From assembly GCA_944322355.1 (NCBI GenBank), contig CALUOT010000017.1, forward strand, positions 1-46,159: DNA of 46,159 bases, in the 5' to 3' direction. The notes below the pieces were generated by a model. That model did no database searches. It was not told the origin of the DNA and saw only the letters and a program-made list of their open reading frames with translations. This document shows positions 16,226 to 23,636 of this stretch, in pieces (position 1 is the first letter of the stretch; the number at the start of each line of letters is the position of its first letter). Source of the stretch: an uncultured Bacteroides sp. (lineage in GTDB: Bacteria > Bacteroidota > Bacteroidia > Bacteroidales > Bacteroidaceae). The translations under genes were made by a program, and so were the position numbers.

Positions 16226-17665
16226 TTATTCTCCTTTCTTCTCTCCCCGTTCGCGTGCCTCACGCCGTTTGCGTTCCGGATACGACTCGCCCGACCGGGG
16301 ACGGCGTTCTTCGCGACGGGGACGGTCGCCATACGAGGGGCGTTCCTCACGTCTGGGGCGGTCATCCCGACGCGGACGGTCATCAAAACGGGGCCTGCGG
16401 TCATCGCTCCGGAAGGGACGGCGCTCGTCACGGTCGCCGGGTCTGGACTCGCGGCGCGGCCTGCGGTCATCGTCCCGGCGGCGTTCTTCGCGCTTGTCCA
16501 GCCGTCCGCCCTCACGGCGGAAGTCGGGATACTTGCCGTCGAATATCTCGTATTCGCGCAGCTCGCAAGGCAGGGCACCGTTGAGCAAGGGGATGCGGAC
16601 GGTGGCCTTCAGGCCTATCTGGTCGAAACACTCGTCCCGGTAAGACAATATCCACGCCGTGCCGCCCGTGAAGGCATGCTTCAGCCGTTCGCCTATCATC
16701 TCGTACAGCCCCAGAAGATCGTCCGACGAGATGCGTTCGCCATAGGGCGGGTTGGTGATGAGGATGCTTTTCTCCCGTGGTTGGGTGAACTGCTGGAAGG
16801 GCTGCAACTTCAGCTCCACGTCCTTGCTGACGCCCGCCGCCTTGAGGTTGCGGGTAGCTATTTCGATGGCGCGGGGATTGTTGTCGTAGGCGTATATCTT
16901 GTGGTTGAAGTCACGCTCTCGGCTGTCGTCGTTGTAGATGCGCTCCAGGAGGTCGGCGTCGAAGTCGGGCCACTGCTCGAAAGCATAGGACTGGCGGAAG
17001 ACACCGGGCGCGATGTTGCGGGCGATGAGAGCCGCCTCAACGGGGATGGTGCCCGAGCCGCACATGGGGTCTATCAGGTCGCACCCGCCGTTCCAACCCG
17101 TCATGAGGATGATACCGGCGGCCAGCACTTCGTTGAGTGGCGCTTCCACGGCTTCCTGGCGGTATCCCCGGCGGTGGAGCGACTCGCCGCTGCTGTCCAA
17201 AGACAAGGTACAGGAGGTCTCGGCGATATGGATGTTGAGTTGCACGTCGGGCTTGGTGAGGCTCACACTGGGTCGTCGGCCTGTCCGCTCGCGGAAGTAG
17301 TCGGCGATGGCGTCCTTCACGCGGTAGGCCACGAACTTGCTGTGGCGGAACTCTTCGCTGAACACCACGGCATCCACCGCAAAGGTCTTGTCCGCAGGCA
17401 GGTAGTCTTCCCAACGGATGGCCTTGACTTGCTCGTACACCTCGTCGGCTGTCTGTGCCGTGAAGTGCTTGATGGGTTTGAGGATGCGCAGGGCGGTGCG
17501 CAGGCTGAAGTTGGCGCGGTACATCATCTCCTTGTCGCCTTTGAAGGACACCATGCGGCGGCCTATCTCGATATCGTCCGCACCGAGGGCGGTCAGTTCC
17601 TGTGCCAATACTTCTTCCAGGCCTTGGAAGGTCTTGGCGATTAATTCGAAGGGTTGTTCGTTCAT
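16226..17665 (-). CDS. THUMP-domain rRNA methyltransferase (RlmL-N/YpsC type) with Arg/Asp-rich tail
   Basis: 479 residues. Residues 1-160 hold a THUMP-type RNA-binding region (FELIAKTFQGLEEVLAQELT, FSLRTALRILKPIKHFTAQT). The methyltransferase follows: LIDPMCGSGTIPVEAALIA (motif I, near 200) and ITNPPYGERIS (NPPY, near 300), which indicates N2-guanine methylation, probably of 23S rRNA. The last ~97 residues (from about 383) are low-complexity R/D/E/P repeats such as RPRRDDRPRREERPSYGD. This tail is absent from the enterobacterial protein but resembles disordered RNA-binding extensions. The gene starts 4 bases after the serine acetyltransferase stop. Exact target base is not established. Confidence 0.88.
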   Translation of the reverse strand: MNEQPFELIAKTFQGLEEVLAQELTALGADDIEIGRRMVSFKGDKEMMYRANFSLRTALRILKPIKHFTAQTADEVYEQVKAIRWEDYLPADKTFAVDAVVFSEEFRHSKFVAYRVKDAIADYFRERTGRRPSVSLTKPDVQLNIHIAETSCTLSLDSSGESLHRRGYRQEAVEAPLNEVLAAGIILMTGWNGGCDLIDPMCGSGTIPVEAALIARNIAPGVFRQSYAFEQWPDFDADLLERIYNDDSRERDFNHKIYAYDNNPRAIEIATRNLKAAGVSKDVELKLQPFQQFTQPREKSILITNPPYGERISSDDLLGLYEMIGERLKHAFTGGTAWILSYRDECFDQIGLKATVRIPLLNGALPCELREYEIFDGKYPDFRREGGRLDKREERRRDDDRRPRRESRPGDRDERRPFRSDDRRPRFDDRPRRDDRPRREERPSYGDRPRREERRPRSGESYPERKRREARERGEKKGE

Positions 17666-17669
17666 TGGG

Positions 17670-18560
17670 TTATTTCTTGGCTTTTGTTTGTACGATTCTT
17701 GCTCCGGCGGGTACGTCTTCCGTCACCCAGATGTTGCCGCCCACCGTGGCTCCGCGGCCGATAGTGATGCGGCCCAGGATGGTAGCGTTACTGTAGACTA
17801 TCACGTCGTCCTCCAATATCGGATGGCGGGGGATGCCTTTCACGGGATTGCCGTCGGCGTCGAGGGGGAAGCTCTTGGCACCCAGCGTCACGCCCTGGTA
17901 CAGCTTCACGTGGCTGCCGATGATGCACGTCTCGCCGATGACTACGCCCGTGCCGTGGTCGATGGTGAAGTGCGTGCCTATCTGTGCGCCGGGATGGATG
18001 TCGATGCCCGTCTCGCTGTGCGCCATCTCGGTGATGATGCGCGGGATGAGGGGTACGCCCAGCTCTAACAGCCGGTGAGCCATGCGATAGTTACTGATGG
18101 CCCGAATGGCAGGATAGCAACTGATGACCTCACCGTAGCTCTTCGCCGCGGGGTCGCCGTTGTAGGCCGCCTCCACATCCGTGGCAAGCGTCTGCCGCAG
18201 GAGGGGCAGTCCGCCGATGAAGACGCCGGCCGCCTCCTCGGCTTTCTCGCGCAAGCGGCAGAGGTCCTCGCCTGTGTCCTCGAAGCAGAGGCCGGCGAGC
18301 AGTTGTTCGGTCAGCACCTCGTACAGCTCCTCCACTTGTACGCCCGTGTGGTACTGCAGGGTGCGGCTGCTGACGTTCGACAGGCCGAAGTAACCGGGGA
18401 AGACAATGCTGCGCGTCAGCTCCACCGCCCGGCGCAGCGCCTTGCCCGATGGCAGGGGATCGCCGTCCCGATGACGGTGCAGCAACCCCTGATAGGAAGC
18501 CGGACAAGACAGCGCATCCACCGCTTCCTTCAGAATATCGGTATAGTTTGCAGGACTCAT
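17670..18560 (-). CDS. cysE: Serine O-acetyltransferase
   Basis: 296 residues. An N-terminal helical domain (to about 130) precedes the left-handed beta-helix (hexapeptide repeats). Typical motifs are AYNGDPAAKSYGEVISCYPA, AHSETGIDIHPGAQIGTHF, IDHGTGVVIGETCIIGSHV, LYQGVTLGAKSF and HPILEDDVIVYSNATILG. It acetylates serine with acetyl-CoA, the first step in cysteine synthesis. Length is closer to the EpsC/long SAT class than to the 270-residue enterobacterial enzyme. The preceding promoter has a TATCTTTG -7 box. It heads the operon with the RNA methyltransferase, ORF6N protein and DPP-IV, a mix with no shared pathway. Confidence 0.9.
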   Translation of the reverse strand: MSPANYTDILKEAVDALSCPASYQGLLHRHRDGDPLPSGKALRRAVELTRSIVFPGYFGLSNVSSRTLQYHTGVQVEELYEVLTEQLLAGLCFEDTGEDLCRLREKAEEAAGVFIGGLPLLRQTLATDVEAAYNGDPAAKSYGEVISCYPAIRAISNYRMAHRLLELGVPLIPRIITEMAHSETGIDIHPGAQIGTHFTIDHGTGVVIGETCIIGSHVKLYQGVTLGAKSFPLDADGNPVKGIPRHPILEDDVIVYSNATILGRITIGRGATVGGNIWVTEDVPAGARIVQTKAKK

Positions 18561-18588
18561 ATATTGATATATAGGTGTAAAACGGGGG

Positions 18589-18596
18589 CAAAGATA
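18589..18596 (-). promoter_or_regulatory. -7 element for the serine acetyltransferase operon
   Basis: The minus strand reads TATCTTTG, an exact TAnnTTTG match 29 bases before the ATG at 18560. No convincing -33 box is visible at 19-21 bases, so strength is uncertain. Confidence 0.5.
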
Positions 18597-18614
18597 AGGA
18601 AAATAGTTGAGAAA

Positions 18615-19091
18615 CTACAGCTCGCTCGGCCGGTTTCCGAAGCTGCGGGCCGTGATTTCTGCCGCCTCTACCCGCCAGACACGTACGCCCCGCACAGCCA
18701 CATCGCTCATGCGCAGTTCCTCCCGCGTGAAGTGGCGCATGAGCAGCATGAGCGCGCGGCGTTTCTCATCGGGGTCGGTGATGGCAGAAACCTTTCCCCG
18801 CACAATCACGCTGCGGCTCTTCATGCTGTATGAGCAGGCCATCTCGCGGTGCATCCACACCAGTTCGGCCCCGTCGCAGAAAGTGAGGCACGCCACAGGT
18901 TCCGCCTCCAGCAGCTCCACTTTCTTTCCCTCATTACCACTATGCAAATAGACATGATCACCCTCCCGGGCAAAGTTCATGGGCAGGACGTAGGGCAGTC
19001 CCTCCCCGTCCGTGAGGCCCAACATGCAGTAGGGACAGCGGTCGATGATGTCGTCTATCACCGCCCGGTCAGTAATTTGGATCGTTTTCAT
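18615..19091 (-). CDS. Pyridoxamine 5'-phosphate oxidase-like flavin protein (NimA-related)
   Basis: 158 residues, FMN-binding split-barrel fold. Typical segments are CPYCMLGLTDGEGLPYVLPM near residue 18, HVYLHSGNEGKKVELLEAEP near 47 and CYSMKSRSVIVRGKVSAITD near 86. The family includes 5-nitroimidazole reductases (Nim) but also many uncharacterised proteins, so resistance should not be assumed. Its start ATG overlaps the stop of the upstream HU-like gene (ATGA overlap at 19088-19091), so the two are translationally coupled. The gap to the serine acetyltransferase gene carries that operon's promoter, so the two units are separate. Confidence 0.8.
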   Translation of the reverse strand: MKTIQITDRAVIDDIIDRCPYCMLGLTDGEGLPYVLPMNFAREGDHVYLHSGNEGKKVELLEAEPVACLTFCDGAELVWMHREMACSYSMKSRSVIVRGKVSAITDPDEKRRALMLLMRHFTREELRMSDVAVRGVRVWRVEAAEITARSFGNRPSEL

Positions 19092-19561
19092 TCTTCACTT
19101 TCATTAAGTTTCTGTTGTTGTTCCTGTTGCCAGCGACGATACGAAGCAATGTCGGCAAACTGGATGCCATCGGCAGTCAGTCCGTCCAGCTCGTACGATA
19201 CCAGACGTGCCACCTCCCGCTGCAACTTGCGCGAGGGATGGAACACGATGCGGGGACGGCGGATGAGGTGATAGTTGAAATCCTCCGGTTCGTCCACGCC
19301 CTCGCTACCGAACTCGATGCGGAACGAACCCAGTTCGCCCAGCTCGACATTGAACCCGCGTGCCAACAACCATGGTAGGCGGTCGCCCACGATTTCCAGC
19401 CCCATCCCCAGCTCGAAGGGCGACAGGGTGGTGTGTTGCGTCACCTGCCGGCAGAACTGTCTGCTCGACATCCGAGCCGTCGAAGCCGGTTCCGCATACC
19501 AGCGTCCGTCCTTCTCCCGGTTCAGTCGGTTCTTTTTCCTCGATAAGCGATACTTTGCCAT
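19088..19561 (-). CDS. HU-like DNA-binding protein (Bacteroides type)
   Basis: 157 residues. MAKYRLSRKKNRLNREKDGR is the usual opening of the Bacteroides HU-related family (N-terminal beta strand). SSRQFCRQVTQHTTLSPFEL and RGFNVELGELGSFRIEFGSE match the HU helices and the beta-arm region. The last 30 residues (SYRRWQQEQQQKLNESEE) are helical, Gln-rich and unusual for HU. It presumably binds DNA nonspecifically. It is the first gene of a two-gene unit with the flavin protein, and its upstream region is array C. No good -7 box was found. The other HU-like protein in the window (12433) is only distantly similar. Confidence 0.8.
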   Translation of the reverse strand: MAKYRLSRKKNRLNREKDGRWYAEPASTARMSSRQFCRQVTQHTTLSPFELGMGLEIVGDRLPWLLARGFNVELGELGSFRIEFGSEGVDEPEDFNYHLIRRPRIVFHPSRKLQREVARLVSYELDGLTADGIQFADIASYRRWQQEQQQKLNESEE

Positions 19562-19601
19562 CCGTCTTTACATGCTACGTTTGTCACTATGTATAGGGTA
19601 G

Positions 19602-19686
19602 AACGATGTACATCCTTCCCATCCGCAGATGTACATCGTTGCTATCAACTGATGTACATCTTTAGGTCAGAACGATGTACGTTGTT
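19602..19686. repeat. Array C: 23-bp palindromic mini-array
   Basis: Four units with exact 23-base spacing (cores at 19605, 19628, 19651, 19674). The core GATGTACATC is a perfect 10-base palindrome; the fourth is GATGTACGTT. The flanking bases extend the dyad (AAC-GATGT, ACATC-GTT). The 7-base spacers CCCATCC, GCTATCA and AGGTCAG differ. The array lies between the divergent HU-like and acetyltransferase genes, so it could hold operators for either. The rest of the 300-base gap 19562-19861 has no other obvious feature. Confidence 0.9.
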
Positions 19687-19861
19687 CTATCGACAAAGAT
19701 AGGGTTTTCCGTCGAAATATGCAAGGGAAAAGGCCGATTCGTCATCGGTTTCTGCCGATTGGGGAGCAAAGTTCGTCGGCAGAAGGCAGATTTCGGTCTA
19801 TTTCGTAGGTCGATACGGAGAAATCAGCCTATATTTGAGGCTTCAAAAGAAGGAGGTCGAT

Positions 19862-20344
19862 ATGCTGAGGCAAGTGAGGCCGCAGGATGTGGCGGCGATT
19901 ACGGAGATATATAATGTGTACGTGGAGCAGACGACGGTGACGTTCGAGACGGCGCCGCTGTCGGTCGAGGAGATGGAGCGGCGCGTGCGGACCATCTCGT
20001 GGGAGCATCCCTTCCTGGTGTGGGAGGAGGCGGGCACGGTGGTGGGCTACTGCTACGCGCACCGCTGGAGGGAGCGCGAGGCGTACAGTGGGACGTGGGA
20101 GACGACGGTGTACCTCGCCCCTCGCCAACGGGGTCGCGGGCTGGGCCGGAGGCTGATGGAGGCGTTGGTGGAGGAGTGCCGGGGCCGGGGGGTGCATGCG
20201 CTGGTGGCGTGCATCACGGCGGACAACGGGGCGAGCATCGAGCTTCACCGTCGGTTGGGTTTCCGCGAGGTGTCGCGCTTCGTGGAGGTGGGTCGGAAGT
20301 TCGGCCGCTGGCTGGATGTGGTGGACTATGAGCTCATCCTATAA
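19862..20344 (+). CDS. GNAT-family N-acetyltransferase (phosphinothricin-type)
   Basis: 160 residues from ATG 19862, chosen over the in-frame ATG at 19835 because AAGGAGGT ends 4 bases before it and MLRQVRPQDVAAITEIYNVY is the family start. Acetyl-CoA motif A is visible as VYLAPRQRGRGLGRRLMEAL near residue 90. VTFETAPLSVEEMERRVRTI and SIELHRRLGFREVSRFVEVG match the PAT/MnaT subgroup, which acetylates amino acid analogues. The gene is strikingly GC-rich (many CGG, GTG, GGG codons), and the strong Shine-Dalgarno sequence is unusual for Bacteroides. Both suggest acquisition from a GC-rich donor, though the substrate is unknown. Confidence 0.85.
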   Translation: MLRQVRPQDVAAITEIYNVYVEQTTVTFETAPLSVEEMERRVRTISWEHPFLVWEEAGTVVGYCYAHRWREREAYSGTWETTVYLAPRQRGRGLGRRLMEALVEECRGRGVHALVACITADNGASIELHRRLGFREVSRFVEVGRKFGRWLDVVDYELIL

Positions 20345-20446
20345 ATGAAGAATGAAGAACGAAGAATGAAGAATCGGGCTACGCTGTGCAGTGCGCGTAC
20401 CCACGCCGCATGGCCATTCTTCATTCTTCGTTCTTCATTCTTCATT
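20344..20446. repeat. Perfect 31-bp inverted heptad repeat
   Basis: The left arm 20344-20374 is four heptads (AATGAAG, AATGAAG, AACGAAG, AATGAAG) plus AAT. The right arm 20416-20446 is its exact reverse complement, including the single T-to-C variant heptad. The 41-base loop is GC-rich. It occupies almost the entire gap between the convergent acetyltransferase and RNase R genes, and the left arm begins in the acetyltransferase stop codon. Likely a bidirectional terminator or a mobile element of the same family as 13326-13460. Confidence 0.92.
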
Positions 20447-20448
20447 AT

Positions 20449-22602
20449 CTAAGCAAGTGCGAAGTCCAGCTGTTTCTTCTCCAGGTTGGCGTGCGCCACG
20501 CGCACGGTGAGAGGGTCGCCCAGGCTGTAGACGTGTCCGTGTCGACGTCCGCGCAGGCAGTAGTTCTTCTCATCGAACTCGTAGTAGTCGCCGTCGAGGT
20601 CGCGTATGGGCACCATTCCCTCGCACTTGTTCTCGTTCAGTTCGACGTAGACGCCCCATTCGGTGACGCCGCTGATGACTCCGTCGAACGTTTGCCCCAC
20701 GTGTGCGGCCATGAACTCCACTTGCTTGTACTTCACCGAGGCGCGTTCGGCACTGGCGGCCAGTTGCTCCATGGCGCTGCAGTGGTCGCACAGGTCTTCG
20801 TACTTCTTCTCGGAGACGGAGCGTCCTCCTTCGTCGATGTACTTGGTGAGCAGTCGGTGTACCATCATGTCGGGATAGCGGCGGATGGGCGAGGTGAAGT
20901 GGGTGTAGTATTCGAAGGCGAGTCCGTAGTGTCCGATGTTGTGGGTGGAGTATCGTGCCTTCTGCATGGCCCGGATGGATACGGTCTCGATGAGGTTCTC
21001 TTCCTTCTTGCCTTGCACGTCATCCAGCAGGTGGTTGATGGACTTGGAGATGTCGGTCTTGGTGCCCGTGGTACGCAGCCGGTATCCGAAGCGGGCGATG
21101 AACTGGGCCAGTGTGTCGAGCTTTTCGGGGTCGGGCAGGTCGTGTATGCGGTAGGGGAGCACTTTGGCCTTCTTGCCCTTGGGCACACGTCCGATGCGTT
21201 CGGCTACGGTGCGATTGGCCAGCAGCATGAATTCCTCGACCAGCTTGTTGGCGTCCTTGGCCACCTTGAAGTAGACACTCAGCGGGCGTCCCTTGTCGTC
21301 AATCTCGAACTTCACTTCATAGCGGTCGAAGTTGATGGCTCCTGCCTGGAATCTCCGCTCCCTGAGCAGCTTGGCGAGGGCGTTGAGTTGGAGCAGTTCG
21401 TCGCGGTAGTCTCCTTCTCCCGTTTCGATGACCTGTTGTGCTTCCTCGTAGGTGAATCGCCGGTCGCTGCGGATGATGGTGTGTACGATGCGCGAGTCCA
21501 GCACTTCGGCCTTGTCGTTCAGGTCGAATATGACGCTGTAGGCCAGCTTCTCTTCGTTGGGCCTCAATGAGCAGAGCAGGTTGCAGAGCCGTTCGGGCAG
21601 CATGGGTATGGTGCGGTCCACGAGGTAGACGGAGGTGGCTCGCTGTTCGGCTTCCTTGTCGATGACGGTGCCTTCCTTGACGTAGTGGGTGACGTCGGCG
21701 ATGTGTACGCCCACTTCCCAGCGTCCCTTTCCCGTCTGCCGGATGGAGAGGGCGTCGTCGAAGTCCTTGGCATCCCGCGGGTCGATGGTAAAGGTGGTGA
21801 CGTTGCGGAAGTCCTCGCGTCGGGCCAGTTCTTCGGCAGGCAGGGCGTCGGGTATCCGGTCGGCGGCGGCCTTCACGTTTTTGGGATAGGCATAAGGCAG
21901 TCCGAACTCGGCCAGGATGGCATGCATCTCGGTGTTGTTCTCTCCGGCACGCCCCAGTATGTCGATGACTTCCCCGATGGGATTCTTGGCCTTGTCGGGC
22001 CACTCGACGACCTTCACCACGGCCTTGTCGCCGCTCTTTCCGCCCTTGAGCTTATCCTTGGGAATGAAGATGTCGTTGGCCAACGTACGGTTCTCGGTCA
22101 CCAGGAAGGCATAGTAGTCAGCCACTTCCAGCGTACCCACAAACGTATCCTTGGCACGTTGCAGTATCTCGATAACCTCTCCTTCGGCACTCCGTCCCCG
22201 GCGCTTGGCATAGAAGGCGATACGCACCCGGTCGCCTGCCATGGCATGTGCCGAATTTCGTTCGGCGATGAAGATGGGTTCGCCTCCTCCGTCGGGCAGG
22301 AAGGAATTCTTTCCGTTGCTCTTGCGTTGGAACACTCCGGTCATTTCCACGCCGTGGTTATTCAACTTGTATTTATTCTTTTCCACCTCGTTGATGTAGT
22401 CGTCCTCCTGTAGCTCGTGCAAGATGTCCACGCAGAGCATCTTTAACGGATGGGTGTTGAGGTGTAGTTGTTCGAAGATGTATTTCAGCGATAATACTTC
22501 GCTCTGTTTCTGGTGGAAGAAGTCGAGTAAAGCCTTGGTCAGTTGCTTTTTATTCATTCGTTTGCCCGCTTTCTTCTCTTTCTTTTCCTTTTTCTTTCCC
22601 AT
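20449..22602 (-). CDS. rnr: Ribonuclease R
   Basis: 717 residues from ATG 22602. The longer reading frame to 22644 is rejected because the -7 box 22641-22634 would be inside it. The protein starts with a Lys-rich segment (MGKKKEKKEKKAGKRMNKK), followed by cold-shock domains (residues 80-230) and the RNB exonuclease. The latter contains TIDPRDAKDFDDALSIRQT with the four catalytic aspartates near 275-290, then SPIRRYPDMMVHRLL (near 560). The C-terminal S1 domain is FDGVISGVTEWGVYVELNEN. It degrades structured RNA 3' to 5'. It is convergent with the acetyltransferase gene and divergent from the cation exporter gene. Confidence 0.95.
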   Translation of the reverse strand: MGKKKEKKEKKAGKRMNKKQLTKALLDFFHQKQSEVLSLKYIFEQLHLNTHPLKMLCVDILHELQEDDYINEVEKNKYKLNNHGVEMTGVFQRKSNGKNSFLPDGGGEPIFIAERNSAHAMAGDRVRIAFYAKRRGRSAEGEVIEILQRAKDTFVGTLEVADYYAFLVTENRTLANDIFIPKDKLKGGKSGDKAVVKVVEWPDKAKNPIGEVIDILGRAGENNTEMHAILAEFGLPYAYPKNVKAAADRIPDALPAEELARREDFRNVTTFTIDPRDAKDFDDALSIRQTGKGRWEVGVHIADVTHYVKEGTVIDKEAEQRATSVYLVDRTIPMLPERLCNLLCSLRPNEEKLAYSVIFDLNDKAEVLDSRIVHTIIRSDRRFTYEEAQQVIETGEGDYRDELLQLNALAKLLRERRFQAGAINFDRYEVKFEIDDKGRPLSVYFKVAKDANKLVEEFMLLANRTVAERIGRVPKGKKAKVLPYRIHDLPDPEKLDTLAQFIARFGYRLRTTGTKTDISKSINHLLDDVQGKKEENLIETVSIRAMQKARYSTHNIGHYGLAFEYYTHFTSPIRRYPDMMVHRLLTKYIDEGGRSVSEKKYEDLCDHCSAMEQLAASAERASVKYKQVEFMAAHVGQTFDGVISGVTEWGVYVELNENKCEGMVPIRDLDGDYYEFDEKNYCLRGRRHGHVYSLGDPLTVRVAHANLEKKQLDFALA

Positions 22603-22633
22603 AAAGTGTTCTATTAGAGTAATTGAACCTTTG

Positions 22634-22671
22634 CAAAGATACAAACATTTGGGAAATTTATTGTATATTTG
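22634..22671. promoter_or_regulatory. Divergent -7 elements for rnr and the cation exporter
   Basis: TATCTTTG on the minus strand (22641-22634) lies 31 bases before the rnr ATG, and TATATTTG on the plus strand (22664-22671) lies 32 bases before the exporter ATG. Both match TAnnTTTG. -33 boxes are not clear for either. Confidence 0.45.
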
Positions 22672-22703
22672 CCGCTCCTTTTATGGCAAGAGGATAAAGC
22701 ATC

Positions 22704-23621
22704 ATGAATGGTCTATCAGTAAATCAGTCTAATAAATCCACCCGTGAAGCGGGTATCTACCGCGTTACCTTGACAGGCAGCGTGGTCAATCTCGTCTTGC
22801 TTCTCTTCAAGTTCTTTGCAGGAGTGGCGGGACACAGTGCCGCTATGCTGGCCGATGCGGTACATTCGCTCTCCGACTTCGTGACCGACATCATTGTGTT
22901 GGTATTCGTACGGCTTTCGTCGAAGCCCGAAGATGATGACCACGACTATGGGCATGGCAAGTATGAAACATTGGCTACGGCCATCATTGGCATCTGTCTG
23001 TGTCTGGTGGGATTGGGTATCCTGTGGAACGGGGCTGGTTCCATTTGGCACGTAGTGCAAGGAGGAACACTACCTGAACCGGGTCTGTTGGCATTGATAG
23101 CTGCCATCGTTTCCATCGTCTCTAAAGAATTGCTCTACCAATATACGGTTTATAAAGGACGTAAACTGAATTCGCAAGCTGTAGTAGCCAATGCTTGGCA
23201 TCATCGTAGCGATGCTTTCTCGTCCATCGGCACCCTGTTGGGTATCGGTGGAGCTATTGTGTTGGGTGATGCTTGGAGCGTGCTCGACCCTCTCGCGGCT
23301 GTTGTGGTGAGTTTCTTTATCATGAAAGTAGCCGTAAAGTTATTGGTGCCTTCGATGAATGAGCTATTGGAGAAATCGCTGCCTGCCGAAGTGGAGAACG
23401 ACATCAACCGGATTGTCCTCTCTTTCCCAGGTGTCAGTGCTCCCCATCATTTGCGAACACGTCAAATCGGAAATTCATACGCTATTACGCTACATATCCG
23501 GATGGACGGTTCGCTGACGTTGGAAGAAGCCCACCGCAAGGCGACAGCCATCGAGAACAAACTGAAAGAGCGGTTCGGAACCCATACGTACATCAATATT
23601 CATGTGGAACCGCTGAAATAA
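22704..23621 (+). CDS. Cation diffusion facilitator family transporter
   Basis: 305 residues with six membrane spans (for example RVTLTGSVVNLVLLLFKFFA, TAIIGICLCLVGLGILWNGA) and a cytoplasmic C-terminal domain of about 90 residues ending HTYINIHVEPLK. The metal site is shown by ADAVHSLSDFVTD in span 2 and NAWHHRSDAFSS in span 5 (HHRSD). The HDYGHGKYETLA segment after span 3 is also conserved. It exports divalent metals such as Zn or Fe in exchange for protons; the ion is not determined. The stop is 15 bases before the epimerase ATG, so it may be cotranscribed with the downstream operon. Confidence 0.9.
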   Translation: MNGLSVNQSNKSTREAGIYRVTLTGSVVNLVLLLFKFFAGVAGHSAAMLADAVHSLSDFVTDIIVLVFVRLSSKPEDDDHDYGHGKYETLATAIIGICLCLVGLGILWNGAGSIWHVVQGGTLPEPGLLALIAAIVSIVSKELLYQYTVYKGRKLNSQAVVANAWHHRSDAFSSIGTLLGIGGAIVLGDAWSVLDPLAAVVVSFFIMKVAVKLLVPSMNELLEKSLPAEVENDINRIVLSFPGVSAPHHLRTRQIGNSYAITLHIRMDGSLTLEEAHRKATAIENKLKERFGTHTYINIHVEPLK

Positions 23622-23636
23622 CAATTGTTGAACAGC

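Noticed and set aside
18615-19091. Nitroimidazole resistance gene (nim)
   Set aside because: The fold is related, but the family is broad and no resistance-specific feature can be read, so it is called only NimA-related.
22603-22644. Upstream start of RNase R at 22644
   Set aside because: It would place the -7 element inside the coding region, and the Lys-rich MGKKK start at 22602 fits the family.
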